The translations under genes were made by a program, and so were the position numbers. The notes under the pieces are model-generated. The model saw only the letters and a program-made list of their open reading frames with translations, was not told where the DNA came from and searched no databases. Shown piece by piece: positions 22,400-63,009 of a stretch of DNA of 64,000 bases. The number at the start of each line of letters is the position of its first letter. Position 1 is the first letter of the stretch. Location of the stretch: NCBI GenBank assembly GCA_964017155.1, contig OZ024867.1:8151913-8215912 (forward strand). The letters run 5' to 3'. This stretch comes from Oasisia sp. SBJ-2009 (lineage: Eukaryota; Annelida; Polychaeta; Sabellida; Siboglinidae).

Positions 22400-24230
22400 T
22401 AACCAGCGACTATTTCTTATTAATTCTGAGTGCATTACGTTACTTTACAGTTTTAGATAACACAGCGCTATACTTATTAAGAATCACTTATTTTGCTTAT
22501 ATATTTCTACATAGCGTATATTGTTATTATCGAGTGCTACTGCGCGTGGTGTAAATCATAGCGTATAATTGATTAACATAATAATGTCCTCTTGCTATCG
22601 ATTACTTTACGTGATACAGCGCTGAAACAATTATTGAAGGCAACTTTATGATGAAAAATATTTTTTTTTCGTCGGTTTACGTTATATGCCGGAAGCGTTT
22701 ACGAGTGAGACTATTCGTCGTGACTGACACTGTCGTATGCCATCGGTTACTTTATGTGACATTGCACGTTTGTATTTCCTGAGTGTAGCTGTTCATTGTG
22801 ATGTACGTTGTACAACTCTCTTGATGCTGATATCGATACGAGAGGTGATCAATACGCCCAGTGGTGTTTGTGTGTATGAGTGGTTTGCGGTTTCACTGGC
22901 CCTGATAATTATTGTTGTATATCATAAAGAATGACGCCATATAATGCTATGCTTTCCAATATTTAGCTCTACTTGAACTTGTCACAGTATTATTCAGTCA
23001 CACTAAACACTTTGGGCGATATGCCGTTATGTTTCCAGTCGTACACGTCTCGTGCTGTTGATGTCGTTATAGACGAGAATCTCGTTATAGACGAGAGGTG
23101 ATCAATTCGCCAAATGGTGTCCGTTTGAATGAGTGGTTTGTTGCTTCACGGAAGGTTTACTTTATAATTGGACATCATAGAATTCAATATGTTCACCGTT
23201 CTGATAACAAAATATCAAATAGTTACATATTCGCTTGCGCATGCAATATGTTTAGTCTGTTGCACTAAACACTTTGGCCAATATGGTATTTTCCTGTCGT
23301 ACACCTCTATTGATTTTGATCACGATTTATGCGAGTATTGACCAATTCGCCATGTTGAGGTGTATTGAATGTATTGCTTGTTGCTTCACGGAAAGTGTAA
23401 TATATGATTCGACAGAACAGCATTCAATCTAGTTATCGTTCTAATGAAACGTGTGAAATTTTTAATTTTGCTTTGTTTTGTTTTTTTGGCTTGGTGGGTA
23501 CGGCTATAAAAATAAGGATGTAATATCACACACTGTAAAAACGGTTGTGTGGATCAAGAATTTTGGAAAGTAGACAGGCGGAATAAAAAAGATCGTTAAC
23601 TTAAAGGGAATAAAAACACATAATGTTTGAATTCGTATTTTATTGCATCCTTATATGTATAGTGGGCTTTTAGAAATATGCTTACTTTTGCCGCACTTTT
23701 ACGGATGCTGGGATGTGACGTCGTCGTTGGTAAAACGCGTAGCTCATTAAATCTGAAAATTCCGCGGGATCTGCGGGCAAGCCGTGTTTAATATAGATGA
23801 TTGACGTTAATTTCACCCAATGGTGTTAGTGTGATCGAATGGCTTGTTGTTTCACGGGCGTGTATAAATTATGCTAGTATATCATAGCATAACATTTCAA
23901 ATAGATGTAGGTCTAGTGTAATAATTTAATATTAATATACATGTATACATTTGCACGTGCAATATTACTAGTCGGTCACAAAACAATGTGGGCGTTGACA
24001 TGCCTTTGACCCAAATATGGACGAGTGTCGATCAATTCACGAAATGGTATGTGTGTTACTTCACGAGCGGGCTTAGCTTACGATTGGACATAACATATTT
24101 CAATCTAGTTACCGTTATAATGTAAGTATATACATTATTTATTGATATGCTTGCGCTTCTAGTATGATTATTTGATCAAATTCCAATGTGTGTGGCACTA
24201 AACTAACGTAACAGTGTAATGCATGTGTGC
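22400..24230. repeat. Diverged tandem satellite downstream of copy B
   Basis: At least six related blocks with 'CACTAAACACTTTGG', 'GATCAATTCGCC' and 'TTCACGG' motifs in the same order, with a period of about 200-260 bp. Near 23,070 a GTTATAGACGAGA unit is itself doubled. It corresponds to 560-1,990 and 29,050-31,000. Confidence 0.6.
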
Positions 24231-24324
24231 GGGAATTTAACGTTTGCACTTCGGACGTCCATGAATTAAAATACAACACCAGTAATAAAACGTTATACAT
24301 ATATACCTAATTTGGAAATACCCA

Positions 24325-25785
<1,461 letters not shown>

Positions 25786-27486
25786 GTGCAATAATTGCAT
25801 TTGTCAGGCAGTGACCAGGCGCATATGCCTACACGTGTAATTTGTATTAGCGGTGTCAACATAGGCAATCGTCGTTTGATAGGAACACAAATGGAGGGGT
25901 GTCAGGTTAGAGATTGGATTATTTCACGAATGTTATACACGACATATGTGAATGGAGGCTAATTAATATATGACATTGTCAATACCATGGATTAAAAAAC
26001 ATAGCGATAAATCAACGAAGCCGGCTATGAAATGTCAACGGTGGTATCTACCCATGTGGTCCTTTGAGGTGTTATAGTCCACTGCTGCCACCTGGTGACC
26101 AACCTAACAGCTAATTGTTGCTTCGGCAACTCGCACAAGTAGTCCGGCGGATACGTGAACCGATTGTAACCTACGCTTGTTGACACTTGGGAAATGTATT
26201 ATGTATAACAAAGCGACACATCTAAATTCGAGGTATTATATTCAGAAATGAATGTTATATGTTTTAATTGGCTCTTAACAAATACAAGGACAAGCTTCAA
26301 CATTTGTAACAGTAATAATTGTGACCGTATACGGTCGAATAACCTGCGGAACTATTCGTCTGGATACGCACAAATAGCTCATATTGGCTTACACGATCTT
26401 TGACCGGATAAGAACGGACACATAAGCCGTGATCGACTATATGCTTAGTCTCGCTTAACCGACTGTCGGTCGGAACTACGCCGAGAAGACAGTCTGGCTA
26501 CATTAACGGCTTTTGTTTGGGTAGCAGCCGTGATCTATATAATGCTGCCACCTCACGGACACTGCCGCAATATATATTTTTATAAAAAAACTGCAAATTT
26601 GTATTTCTATTTATTTTGTGTTAATATAAGTTTAATTTTGAATAGTTTTTATAATACAGCATATTTGATCAAACGGTTTCCTTATTTAATTTGTATGCTA
26701 TCCGTGTCGGGCTAGACAATGCTGCCACCTCACGGATATTGGTTAATCCTGCCGTAATTCTTATTTTATAAACAACGGTAAATTTGAATTTTTACTTACT
26801 TTTGTGTTAATATAAGTTCAATGGTGAATACTTTTCATATGATATTATTATCTTGTAAAACTATATCGTTATTTTAATTTTTATTTCATAGTTGGCCTGA
26901 GAGCCAATCAGCGTCTCTACCCTAATCTGGGGTAAGGTTGCTCGGATGTAGAAACTTAAGCCCATATACTGTCCCAGGCGGAGTTGAGGGGGTTTAAAGG
27001 TGCTGCCACTTCACGGAGTCTGGGTACCCGAGGCTACTATATGCTGTGTGGCCGGTTACGGGCAAATAACCAATGTTTGCATATGCGCCAAAATTCGACC
27101 TTTAAGCCACATTTTGGCACAAGCAGTCTAAATACTATACTATAGATTAAGAAAATATGTCTACATTGTAAAATATGGCAAGTTTTGATTCACGTGTTCG
27201 ACTGGTGGGCCGGCCATTATTGGTCACTCACACAACATTTGGGAGAAATGGGAGCCCCGCCCACGTTTGTAGCCTTGTTTTCATCTTAATTATCAGCTTC
27301 CTTTTTTGCACAGGTGTAACACAATACGAATATTAAAACAACACGTCAATTCCGTTTGCTCTTAATCAAAAATTGCATCTACGCATGTTCACCAGGTGTC
27401 GCTACTAGTAGCTTTCAGTTAGGTTAAGATAACCAAGGAAAATTTGAAATAATCTTGTCAGTTAACGTATATAAACTGTGGGCCTA

Positions 27487-27544
<58 letters not shown>

Positions 27545-27562
27545 TAGGCCCACAGTTTATAT
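25786..27562 (+). other. Spacer of the large inverted repeat
   Basis: Contains a stretch (26,150-27,230) homologous to window positions 1-500 in reverse orientation. It also contains a tandem duplication in which CTGCCACCTCACGGA at about 26,544 recurs at about 26,721 and, in part, near 27,001. At its right end it has a 23-bp-arm hairpin around a TA tract. No gene was recognised. Confidence 0.7.
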
Positions 27563-27563
27563 A
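27464..27563. repeat. Inverted repeat with (TA)n loop at the inner boundary
   Basis: TATATAAACTGTGGGCCTAA on the left and its exact reverse complement on the right, separated by about 55 bp of alternating TA. It could extrude as a cruciform. It sits exactly at the junction with the right 8-kb arm. Confidence 0.85.
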
Positions 27564-28846
27564 GCTTTGATGCCATGCTGCACAATAAGATAATTTCCAT
27601 TCATAAATTCCCACATGTTGTGCTTCCAGCAACAAATATGCAAATGCACAATGCAGTTCCCTTAAGCAGGACTATAAGGATGAATCCATTTGGTGGTGTG
27701 TACCCACATGATACGGCGAAGTAATGGATGTTGGCCACGTGGTGGCAATCTAAAAGGCTCTGACTTACTATCAGGCGATGTCGTATGGCACTGACCTGTC
27801 AGGTACGTTGCACATGTAAACTTACGTCATCAGCAAACAGTGTATCGTGTATGATGGCGATCACACGTACAATATTCGTACATGACAAGTGGGATCGGAT
27901 AGCCAATGAATATAGCGCAGTGCACTCACACCCTCTCCATCCGATGTGAGAGAGTGACCTATTCCCGTAAGCCCCAGATACACTTTCAGTCATAGTCGCA
28001 CGACAATGCCTTATGTTTCATGTGTCTAGCTATGTCGGAAGACCTGATACTGCCACACGTTAAGACAATGTCGAATATCCCATACATTAACAGGCTGTCG
28101 TGCTGATATGGTTTGCTATCATAGTTTGCTGTGTACCAGTATTGCCAATATTGCCATCACTGGTGGTGGAATTAAGTTAATATCCGATTAGTTGAAGGTG
28201 TTTTATCTAATTGTAATGTCTTACGTACATAACATACACAACATCGCGTACACATGCACGCGCGTAAGCACGCACAGGCGCGAAGATTTATCTGTGACAA
28301 AATTTACCCCATACATCCGCATGTATCATGACCATTTCCACAATTTCGCGTCAAATTCCGTCACGGAGTTTGCAGTGAGGGACAGACCGTGTGCGCGAAA
28401 GCTCTCCACTGGTATTCGTTCTGTTCGGCATTTATTCTAAGATTTATGAAAGGCTCAGCAGAAGGGAACCAGCGAATACAGGGTTAGGTAATAACATAAT
28501 CAGAAGAACTTTGGCGCCGGGTGCAGTGGACGCACTTGTACTGTTTTCTGGTTCTCATGTTATCAATCGTCATCAAGTGTTCTACCATACATGAGAAGAA
28601 AACATTGATAAATCAAGCTCTTTGATGGTGCTAATGTTTTATTCGGGTAAATGTCTATCAGTACATCATCATCGGTCGACCACAATATCTTTGTAGGCGC
28701 GCTATTTCTGTAAAAGTCTACGAACAATTGTGTTATCACTAACCAATCTAAACATGCATTTCCCCGAACCATTTCATGTGCGCGCGTACTTCCAGCAATT
28801 GCATATTAGGTTTGGCGTTCCGAACGTCTGATTTGTTCCATAAATG

Positions 28847-29010
<164 letters not shown>

Positions 29011-31165
29011 GGTATTTCCAAATTAGGTATATATGTATAACGTTTTATTACTGGTGTTGTATTTTAATTCATGGACGTCCGAAGTGCAAACGTTAAATTC
29101 CCGCACACATGCATTACACTGTTACGTTAGTTTAGTGCCACACACATTGGAATTTGATCAAATAATCATACTAGAAGCGCAAGCATATCAATAAATAATG
29201 TACATACTTACATTATAACGGTAACTAGATTGAAATATGTTATGTCCAATCGTAAGCTAAGCCCGCTCGTGAAGTAACACACATACCATTTCGTGAATTG
29301 ATCGACACTCGTCCATATTTGGGTCAAAGGCATGTCAACGCCCACATTGTTTTGTGACCGACTAGTAATATTGCACGTGCAAATGTATACATGTATATTT
29401 ATATTAAATTATTACATTAGACCTACATCTATTTGGAATGTTATGCTATGATATACTAGCATAATTTATACACGCCCGTGAAACAACAAGCCATTCGTTC
29501 ACACTAACACCATTGGGTGAAATTAACGTCAATCGTCTATATTAAACACGGCTTGCCCGCAGATCCCGCGTAATTTTCAGATTTAATGAGCTACGCGTTT
29601 TACCAACTATGACGTCACATCCCAGCATCCGTAAAAGCGCGGCAAAAGTATGCATATTTCAAAAAGCCCACTATACATATAAGGATGCAATAAAATACGA
29701 ATTCAAACATTAGGTGTTTTTATTCCCTTTAAGTTAACGATCTTTTTTATTCCGCCTGTCTACTTTCCAAAATTATTGATCCACACAACCGTTTTTACAG
29801 TGTGTGATATTACATCCTTATTTTTATAGTCGTACCCACCAAACCAAAAAACAAAATTATAAATTTAACACGTTTCATTAGAACGATAACTACATTGAAT
29901 GCTGTTATGTCCAAGCATAAATTAAACTTTCCGTGAAGCAACAAGCAATGCATTCAATACACCTCAACATGGCGAATTGGTCAATACTCGCATAAATCGT
30001 GATCAAAATCAATAGAGGTGTACGACAGGAAAATACCACATTGGCCAAAGTGTTTAGTGCAACAGACTAAACATATTGCATGCGCAAGCGAATATGTAAC
30101 TATTTGATATTTTGTTATCAGAACGGTGAACATATTGAATTCTGTGATGTCCAATTATAAAGTAAACCTTCCGTGAAGCAACAAACCACTCATTCAAACG
30201 GACACCATTTGGCGAATTGATCACCTCTCGTCTATAACGAGATTCTCGTATATAACGAGATTCTCGTCTATAACGACATCAACAGCACGAGACGTGTACG
30301 ACTGGAAACATAACGGCATATCGCCCAAAGTGTTTAGTGTGACTGAATAATACTGTTACAAGTGCAAGTAGAGCTAAATAGTGGAAAGCATAGCATTATA
30401 TGGCGTCATTCTTAATGATATACAACAATAATTATCACGGCCAGTGAAACCGCAAACCACTCATACACACAAACACCACTGGGCGTATTGATCACCTCTC
30501 GTATCGATATCAGCATCAAGACAGTTGTACAACGTACATCACAATGAACAGCTACACTCAGGAAATACAAACGTGCAATGTCACATAAAGTAACCGATGG
30601 CATACGACAGTGCCAGTCACGACGAATAGTCTCACTCGTAAACGCTTCCGGCATATAACGTAAACCGATGAAAAAAAAATATTTTTAATCATAAAGTTGC
30701 CTTCAATAATTGTTTCAGCGCTGTATCACGTAAAGTAATCGATAGCAAGAGGACATTATTATGTTAATCAATTATGCGCTATGATTTACACCACGCGCAG
30801 TAGCACTCGATAATAACAATATACGCTATGTAGAAATATATAAGCAAAATAAGTGATTCTTAATAATTATAGCGCTGTGTTATCTAAAACTGTAAAGTAA
30901 CGTAATGCACTCAGATTTAATAAGAAATAGTCGCTGGTTAGAATCATATATCTGCATCGAAAGTTGTATTTTGATTCATCGTCATTACTTTTTGCAATAT
31001 CTTGATATGTTCAACATAAAACAAGAACGTTCGACGATTTTACGCCTTCACGGCGAGGTCGTCTTGGAGAAAGTAATGCTCAACTCAATCTACATTTATG
31101 TCATCTTTTTCACTAATAACGCCTGAACATATGTTTGAAATGTTCCAACGTCAACTCGTAGGTGT

Positions 31166-54006
<22,841 letters not shown>

Positions 54007-54290
54007 CGTGGCTGTTCAGCGGTGATTGTCTCTCACAGTTGAGCTCGGAAAGCGTTGTGGTGAAATGTAGCGTCGCAGTTGAATATGACATCGGAGCAGC
54101 GTGATGATTTATTGGATCAACAGCTCGTTACTACAGACGCCGACTGCTTGCCGACGGGCAAAGCTGTGTTGTCACGTGATGTGACAACAGGAGCAGTTTA
54201 CGCGGCTGTTCAGTTGTGATTGTCTCTCACAGTTGAGCTCCGAAAGGGTTTTGGTGCACTGTAGTGTCGTTAAATAAAATGGTATGACAT
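54007..54290 (-). promoter_or_regulatory. 5' flank of copy C with an internal tandem duplication
   Basis: 54,009-54,085 (GGCTGTTCAGCGGTGATTGT and on) is repeated with changes at 54,201-54,275. The first unit and following sequence to about 54,200 match the 5' flank of copy A. Probably the promoter and 5'UTR. No TATA box was evident. Confidence 0.4.
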
Positions 54291-54599
54291 TGCGACAATT
54301 TAATTAAACGCGCTAACACTTACTGCTACATTGTTGAGGGCGTTACATAATAGCAGGATAATATTTTGCTCATGCGCAATAACTGTAAACTCATTCATTT
54401 GCGGCAAAACGGAAAGACCTATTCTATAAATATTGTGGTGATTACAGTGAAAAGGTGGTTATTTCATCCAACATATTGAAACATAGCTTTTTTGTAAATC
54501 ACCAACACGTTTATGTCGCACTGAAATCAGTTGATCTGCGTTTGTCCTGCATAAGTGTTTCTAATACTTTTTGATTCGTATTAATGTTCAACAAATATC

Positions 54600-55200
54600 T
54601 GTGTTGAAAGTGTATTCATCCTTCTGATGACGTTGTCCGATGTATATCCGACTAATGGTGTATACAATATGGCATTAAGCAGAAATTTAACTAATTAATG
54701 ATAACTAATGATACCTGACTTGCGCATGCGCAGAAATGTCACGACACCTTGGACAATTACTGTGACTCTACATAGCTCCAGTTCACTCAGTTCATTCTAG
54801 GCGAATGAGTACCTGACAATAGAGCGTGATGGGTATTTATATGAGCAGTTTTCGCATAGTAAGTGCACCGTGGCTGAATTCTTCCCAGATACGTCGAGAT
54901 GGTGTTCGATTGAACAGGTGCCAGAAAGTAAAGTGTAGAACACTCGGAACAGTCCAAAGGACAGTACAGTTCAATATATCAGAACTTACAAAGTATTTTA
55001 CAATAGCAATAAATGTTACAATACAATTCGCACGGTTTGCTTAATTCTCGACTAGAAAGGGTGATTGAAGGCAAATGCAGAGATATGTGTAATCAACAAC
55101 ACTCGTCGACACAAGTACAAAATGGCACTACGTCGGTCACGCAGCTTTGTTTGTCGTCCACGTATGTTTTTGTAATGGACATACACGTAGATGATCGTGG
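54600..55200 (+). repeat. Copy of the 13.3-14.3 kb upstream repeat
   Basis: The landmark GCGCATGCGCAGAAATGTCA (54,723-54,742) corresponds to GCGCATGTGCATAAACGTCG at 14,151. CGTCGGTCACGCAGCTTTGT (55,132-55,151) corresponds to 13,384. The segment is upstream of copy C, as 13.3-14.3 kb is upstream of copy A. Confidence 0.55.
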
Positions 55201-55285
55201 CAGTTGTCCACTGTAATGCCAACAATGGAATGAATGCACTGAAACACTGCGTCTGGTTTGAGTAGATCCTATCTATTCAAAATAG

Positions 55286-55444
55286 GTATTGACCTGGTTC
55301 ACTTCCACCTGTTCAGTTTTGCACGAACGTTAACAACGAAGACAGATCGTGACGTGATGGCTGTATTAGCCATCACGTCACGATCTGTCTTCGTTGTTAA
55401 CGTTCGTGCAAAACTGAACAGGTGGAAGTGAACCAGGTCAATAC
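55286..55444. repeat. Perfect hairpin: 77-bp arms, 5-nt loop
   Basis: 55,286-55,362 is exactly the reverse complement of 55,368-55,444; the loop is GTATT. I checked every base and found no mismatch. It contains no open frame. It is either a very recent inverted duplication (template switching), a foldback element core, a source of small RNA, or an assembly artefact. Confidence 0.95.
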
Positions 55445-55489
55445 ATATAAAGAGTACAATATAGTTCAGAGTACAATACCTCAATACCT

Positions 55490-55774
55490 GCCCCTTACAA
55501 AAAATACCATTCAAATACCATTAAATGGTACAAGGTAGTTTAATGGCCAACGGTATTTGAATGGTATCTGAATGGTATATGAATGGTTTTTAATGATATT
55601 TGTTTTTAATGATATTTTGTATTCTGTTTACCGTTCAGTGGTATCTTAAATTACCGTTGAGAGTACCACTGAGTCCTGCTGAAATATCACTGAATGGTCC
55701 AATGGTACTCAATGGTATTCAGTGGTATTCAATGGTATTCAGTGGTATACCATTGGCACTTTTTTGTAAGGGGC
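55490..55774. mobile_element. MITE with CCCCTTACAAAAAA termini and AATGGTATTC iterations
   Basis: The left end GCCCCTTACAAAAAATACCA and right end inverted (CTTTTTTGTAAGGGGC) define about 285 bp. The interior is built of iterated TGAATGGTAT/TTCAGTGGTA units. It directly follows the hairpin. The TSD is unclear. Confidence 0.75.
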
Positions 55775-56860
55775 CTCCCTCCCTTCCTCCATAATCACCC
55801 ATCCCAATGATTCTCCCTCCCTCCGTTATCCACTCTTTCCCTTTACTCCTCCAACCCTTCCTCTCTCCTTCTCTCCCTACCTGACTTCCTACGTCCGCTT
55901 CTCGCTCCTAACATGTATCGGACTGTTATTTGAAGCGGGAAGCGTTAAGGCACTTAATGCTAACTGATGACAACAACTGATTCGCACATGTGCATTGACG
56001 TTATCCGTATACTATTTCACGCCCTGTCAAAATGTCATATGCAAGAATTAATTCGCGAAGGTTGCTCGTACAAAAAACTATCACTGTCTATAACAAAGTA
56101 CAGCTGAGTGAGCTGTTACGATATAAAGAGAACAAACTTGCCGAAGGTTTTAACACAACACCACACTATTCGAACCCAGGTTCTCCTAGTCGAGAATTCG
56201 AGAATTCCATTATTATCAGCTGCATTTTATATCCAACGTGAAATACAACACAAAAAGGGTTAATTGTTCAAACGAAGGAACAACTAAGAGTATGCCGGAG
56301 AGCACAAGACAAATGATATCACCTCCACTGAGATTATATCAGCTTAGAGACAGCAGAACTACTTGGTGGACACGATGGTCCTCGACAGACCCTCCTGGTC
56401 CAAATGGTCCGCTACATGTGGATAGAGCCTCCTGCAGTTACCCAACAACGTGTTTGTCTTATTGACTGTATCTGGCATGATAATATGATCTCTCTAGAAC
56501 ATCAGCTATTATAACTAAACGTTTGAAAATGGTTATGCTTGCGTGGATATGCCTGCATGGAATGCAATACGTAAGAACAAACTGCCTGTCAGCAGACATA
56601 ATGTAGCGAACAGCGATCAGTATAATCAATAACTGTCGTCGACACATATACTCTAAGTGTCATTAATGGTGTCACTCGAGCCTGGTCATCATGGTCCATG
56701 GAATATTAATAACAGCAGTCGCGAAGTATGTTTGCAAAGTCCCCGCCGTGTGTCCTGGGATGGTCTCGTCATCAAACATTCACAGGATGACGTAGTTCGG
56801 ACGCCGAGTTGACGTCGCGCTGTCTGTTCCATTGTCACTCGAGTAAATCGTTAAAAGCCT
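55775..56860. repeat. Upstream repeats related to 15.1-16.0 and 58.0-58.4 kb; no gene seen
   Basis: 55,930-56,030 resembles the inner right arm of the 13-16 kb inverted repeat. 56,640-56,840 matches 58,010-58,220 (TGTCGTCGACNCANACACTC, CACTCGAGCCTGGTC, CGTAGTTCGGACGCCGAGTT). Short open frames have no recognisable domain. Confidence 0.6.
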
Positions 56861-56869
56861 GCTGACTAC

Positions 56870-57965
<1,096 letters not shown>

Positions 57966-58009
57966 TCTTGCATTGATAACAAAGAACAAACCGGAACTGC
58001 CGGAAGTAT

Positions 58010-58400
58010 AATCAATACCTGTCGTCGACTCAGACACTCTATTTGTCATTAATGGAGTCACTCGAGCCTGGTCGTCGTGGTCCATGGACTATTGATAACT
58101 GCAGGCGCGAAGGATGGTTTGTCAAAGTATGGTTGCTTCCCCGCTGTGTCTCCAGGGATGGTATCGTCATCAAACATTTACACGAGCACGTAGTTCGGAC
58201 GCCGAGTTGATGTCGTGCCTCCTGTTCATTGTTTCTCGAGTATGTCGTTAAAATCCAGTTGGTTACCGCTGGTCAACCGTGATTCCTTTCTCATGTCAAA
58301 TTAATGCAGCGCACCAAGTACGTTCTACGAGTTACAGGATGCGACTTCACGGCAATTAGCAGAGCTGTCACGCTTAGATTTACCTGGGCGATCCGGAATA
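58010..58400 (+). repeat. Copy of the upstream repeat (13.5-13.75 kb type)
   Basis: TGTCTCCAGGGATGGTATCG, CGTAGTTCGGACGCCGAGTT and CTGGTCAACCGTGATTCCTT correspond to 13,525-13,665 in plus orientation. Confidence 0.7.
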
Positions 58401-59104
58401 TGTTCCTGCCCCAAGCTCACTATTATATTTTCTTAGGGATGTATTAATTAATGGAATTTTATGTATCCTGAAATAAAAGGACAGACACCTGGCACGATCA
58501 GATCTTTGCTAAAGTTCAGATATATGTGTCCGTCTGTCCATCCGTCCGTCCATCGTCCCTCCGTCTCTCCGTCCCTCATGTGCGAGGATTGATGGATCAT
58601 GGCCCCTTGACCCCCGTTGATGGACCACTATATCGCGTACATAATCGCCTATGCATAAGTGTGTTCAAAGAGTCTCTGTGTGAGCATTCAATACTTTTGC
58701 ATGAGTTTTTCACTGCTTGTGCATGCGTATGTTGGAAGAGCTTGCGTGCGTGTATTCAGAGCGGGTGTGTGCGTAAATTCAATGCGAAATAACAACTAGC
58801 AAAATGATAATTTGTTCACGGCTAAGACACTCCATGCCGCAGAAGAATACTGATTTGAATATTTCCTTATACTACCAATTACTCTCATCTATAGAAATGT
58901 GTGTTTGACGACTGTGCTAGAGAACAATATAGTCGCCCATCGCCTACAACATAGTTCCCCCGTTCAGTTTCGGACGGAGCTCGAGGGCGGCTCTTCGTGT
59001 GTTGGCCGCAGATTGGTCACAGACAAGACCGTGCGTAGTAACCAGCGACACTGTGTATAGCCTCAGCGACACCGGTTGTGTCGACTCTGGTTACTCACTC
59101 GACA
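58401..59104. other. Interval before the tetranucleotide arrays; no gene seen
   Basis: Contains a degenerate CCGT run (58,530-58,576) and no supported exon. Confidence 0.5.
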
Positions 59105-59965
59105 ACGGACGGACGGACGGACGGACGGACGGACGGACGGACGGACGGACGGACGGACGGACGGACGGACGGACGGACGGACGGACGGACGGACGGACGG
59201 ACGGACGGACGGACGGACGGACGGACGGACGGACGGACGGACGGACGGACGGACGGACGGACGGACGGACGGACGGACGGACGGACGGACGGACGGACGG
59301 ACGGACGGACGGACGGACGGACGGACGGACGGACGGACGGACGGACGGACGGACGGACGGACGGACGGACGGACGGACGGACGGACGGACGGACGGACGG
59401 ACGGACGGACGGACGGACGGACGATCGAACGAACGAACGAACGAACGATCGAACGAACGAACGAACGAACGAACGAACGAACGAACGAACGAACGAACGA
59501 ACGAACGAACGAACGAACGAACGAACGAACGAACGAACGAACGAACGAACGAACGAACGAACGAACGAACGAACGAACGAACGAACGAACGAACGAACGA
59601 ACGAACGAACGAACGAACGAACGAACGAACGAACGAACGAACGAACGAACGAACGAACGAACGAACGAACGAACGAACGAACGAACGAACGAACGAACGA
59701 ACGAACGAACGAACGGGAGGGGGAGGGGGGAGGGGGAGGGGGGAGGGGGAGGGGGGAGGGGGAGGGGGGAGGGGGGAGGGGGGAGGGGGGAGGGGGGAGG
59801 GGGGAGGGGGAAGGGGGGAGGGGGGAGGGGGGAGGGGGGAGGGGGGAGGGGGGAGGGGGAGGGGGAGGGGGAGGGGGGAGGGGGGAGGGGGGAGGGGGGA
59901 GGGGGGAGGGGGAGGGGGAGGGGGGAGGAGGGAGGAAGGACGGAAGGACGGAAGGACGGAAGGAT
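59105..59965. repeat. (ACGG)n, (ACGA)n and G-rich (GGGGGA)n arrays
   Basis: About 79 ACGG units to 59,422, two ATCGA junctions, about 70 ACGA units to 59,713, then G5-6A units to 59,930 and GGAAGGAC to 59,963. The G-tract block could form G-quadruplexes on the plus strand. The RTDG/RTNE open frames are artefacts. Confidence 0.97.
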
Positions 59966-60109
59966 GTATTAGTTAAAGTCTGCGCACAAGCATTCGACTC
60001 CCCGTATGCACAACAACATGCGGAATATCTGCCGAGAGTATAAGTTGTACACAGTCATACACACACCAACACTCGTACACATCCACTTACTTATATACGA
60101 TATATATAC

Positions 60110-60428
60110 ATACGTATGTGTGTATGTATGTATGTATGTATGTATGTATGTAGGTATGTATGTATGTATGCACGCATGCATGCATGCATGTATGCATGTA
60201 TGTATGTATGTATGTATGTATGTATGTATGTATGTATGTATGTATGTATGTATGTATGTGTATGCATGTATGTATATCTATGTATGTATGAGTGTGTATG
60301 TATGTATGTATGTATGCATGTATGCATGCATGTATGTATGTATGTATGTATGTATGTATGTATGCGTGCGTGCGTGCATATACGTATATATGTATGTATA
60401 CATGCATGCATGTATGCATGTATGTATA
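60110..60428. repeat. (TATG)n microsatellite with GCATGCAT variants
   Basis: Imperfect TATG tetranucleotides interspersed with GCATG, lying about 190 bp beyond the FReD stop codon. Confidence 0.95.
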
Positions 60429-60612
60429 CGGCGAAGACCAGTGTTAAGCAGTTGGACAAGTATTGGAATTTCTATAAAGCCCATTGCATTCCTTCGACGT
60501 AAGAAACAAAACAAATCTTCCAGCTCAAATAGGAATTTTAATCATTAGTGAGAGAGCAACATGTCTTCCAAGATGTTAACTGAACTGTGCTCAGACTATA
60601 TTCTGTAGGCTT

Positions 60613-62952
<2,340 letters not shown>

Positions 62953-62998
62953 GTTTGAGTTTGTCTGACTCGGTGTCTGTCACACACTCGTGAAACAG

Positions 62999-63007
62999 TT
63001 TTAAATA
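62999..63007 (-). promoter_or_regulatory. TATA-like box of the FReD gene
   Basis: TATTTAAAA on the minus strand, about 47-55 bp upstream of the start codon. The position suits a very short 5'UTR. Not tested. Confidence 0.4.
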
Positions 63008-63009
63008 CA

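Noticed and set aside
56130..56200. Possible tRNA or tRNA-derived SINE (GGTTCGAAT on the minus strand)
   Set aside because: Only a B-box-like string is present. No A box at proper spacing and no cloverleaf could be drawn.
58999..60548. RTDG/RTNE and YVCM repeat frames
   Set aside because: Tetranucleotide array translation in all frames.
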